DNA from: a virus
DNA length: 26,159 bases
Virus record (IMG/VR): IMGVR_UViG_3300037502_003244
Coordinates: 1 to 26,159 of that record
Reading direction: 5' to 3' (one strand)
The notes beneath the pieces are model-generated. The model searched no databases. It was given only the letters and a program-made list of their open reading frames with translations, and was not told the origin of the DNA. Within the stretch, counting starts at the first letter, position 1; every line of letters starts with the position of its first letter. Positions 25,959 through 26,159 of the stretch are shown piece by piece. The translations under genes were made by a program, and so were the position numbers.

Positions 25959-26159
25959 TTAAACTAAAGTTTTAACCCGATCATTTTCAATCTTTAGAAT
26001 CCCTTGTAATTCATTAAATGGAATTACCCCTCCCGAAGTTTCAAACTGAATACCCCAATAAAGGGTATCAACTGTTAACGCATTAGTGTCTAACGGCCCT
26101 ATATCAAATCGAGCCACAATCCTTTGACTATTACTAGCTTCAGTATCAACAACAATTTG
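25959..26159 (-). CDS. Hypothetical phage protein, C-terminal fragment
   Basis: The start lies beyond the right edge; 66 residues are visible, ending in KIENDRVKTLV and TAA at 25959-25961. The segment is beta-like (QRIVARFDIG, LTVDTLYWGIQFETSGG, VIPFNELQGILKIE). The end, a strand containing YWGIQF followed by a short turn and a G-x-L-x-I strand, is similar in style to small phage proteins with an immunoglobulin-like or baseplate-upper-protein fold, but this cannot be confirmed. It precedes the ParB-domain gene by 15 nt, so they are co-transcribed. Confidence 0.7.
   Translation of the reverse strand, partial: QIVVDTEASNSQRIVARFDIGPLDTNALTVDTLYWGIQFETSGGVIPFNELQGILKIENDRVKTLV

Noticed and set aside
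1-26159. Diversity-generating retroelement, toxin domain or CRISPR system
   Set aside because: No reverse transcriptase, template/variable repeat pair, toxin motif, cas gene or repeat array could be seen.

Overview
The window is a stretch of a tailed-bacteriophage genome, most likely a prophage or prophage-derived region of a freshwater-type cyanobacterium. The host inference rests on nine copies of the HIP1 octamer GCGATCGC in 26 kb, far above chance expectation and typical of cyanobacterial chromosomes, together with moderate-to-low G+C and AT-rich gene junctions. The species cannot be named from the sequence.

Layout: positions 1-8483 carry a plus-strand block. It has the 3' part of a terminase large subunit, a giant (1476 aa) MuF-type minor head protein, a DinD/BRO-N-like protein and a beta-class DNA methyltransferase. 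Positions 8541-26159 are mainly a minus-strand structural block read right to left. In transcription order it has a partial unknown gene at the right edge, a ParB-nuclease-domain polyvalent-type protein, a tail-terminator candidate, a major tail protein candidate, a tail assembly chaperone with a probable programmed -1 frameshift, a virion-morphogenesis (Mu gpG / P2 gpS type) protein, a 2673-aa tape measure protein, a 180-aa unknown protein and, after an interruption, a 193-aa unknown protein and two small genes including a DUF1360-like membrane protein. The interruption (9687-12926) is a plus-strand gene for a 1079-aa beta-rich protein, probably a tail tip or hub component.

The packaging ATPase and MuF protein act on the head side. 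The tape measure, tube, chaperone and terminator build a long, probably siphovirus-like tail: by the usual ~0.15 nm per residue rule the tape measure predicts about 400 nm. The methyltransferase and DinD/BRO-like gene are accessory or defence-evasion genes. No portal, major capsid, protease, lysis, integrase or replication gene is visible; TerL is followed directly by MuF with only 29 bp between them.

The strongest non-trivial signals are: (1) a perfect UUUUUUG slippery heptamer in the chaperone gene followed by an open -1 frame coding for a Gly-rich linker and a T-like domain; (2) a 13-bp perfect inverted repeat that buries the ribosome binding site of the ParB-domain gene, combined with an in-frame 16-bp repeat that recreates a second start; (3) the very long coiled-coil extension of MuF with an embedded hydrophobic segment; (4) a recent 96-nt in-frame tandem duplication and older ~195-aa repeats in the tape measure gene; (5) an AT-rich 16-bp inverted repeat directly downstream of the tape measure gene. 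There is no gene-free stretch over 300 bases; the longest gap is 127 bp (13543-13669).
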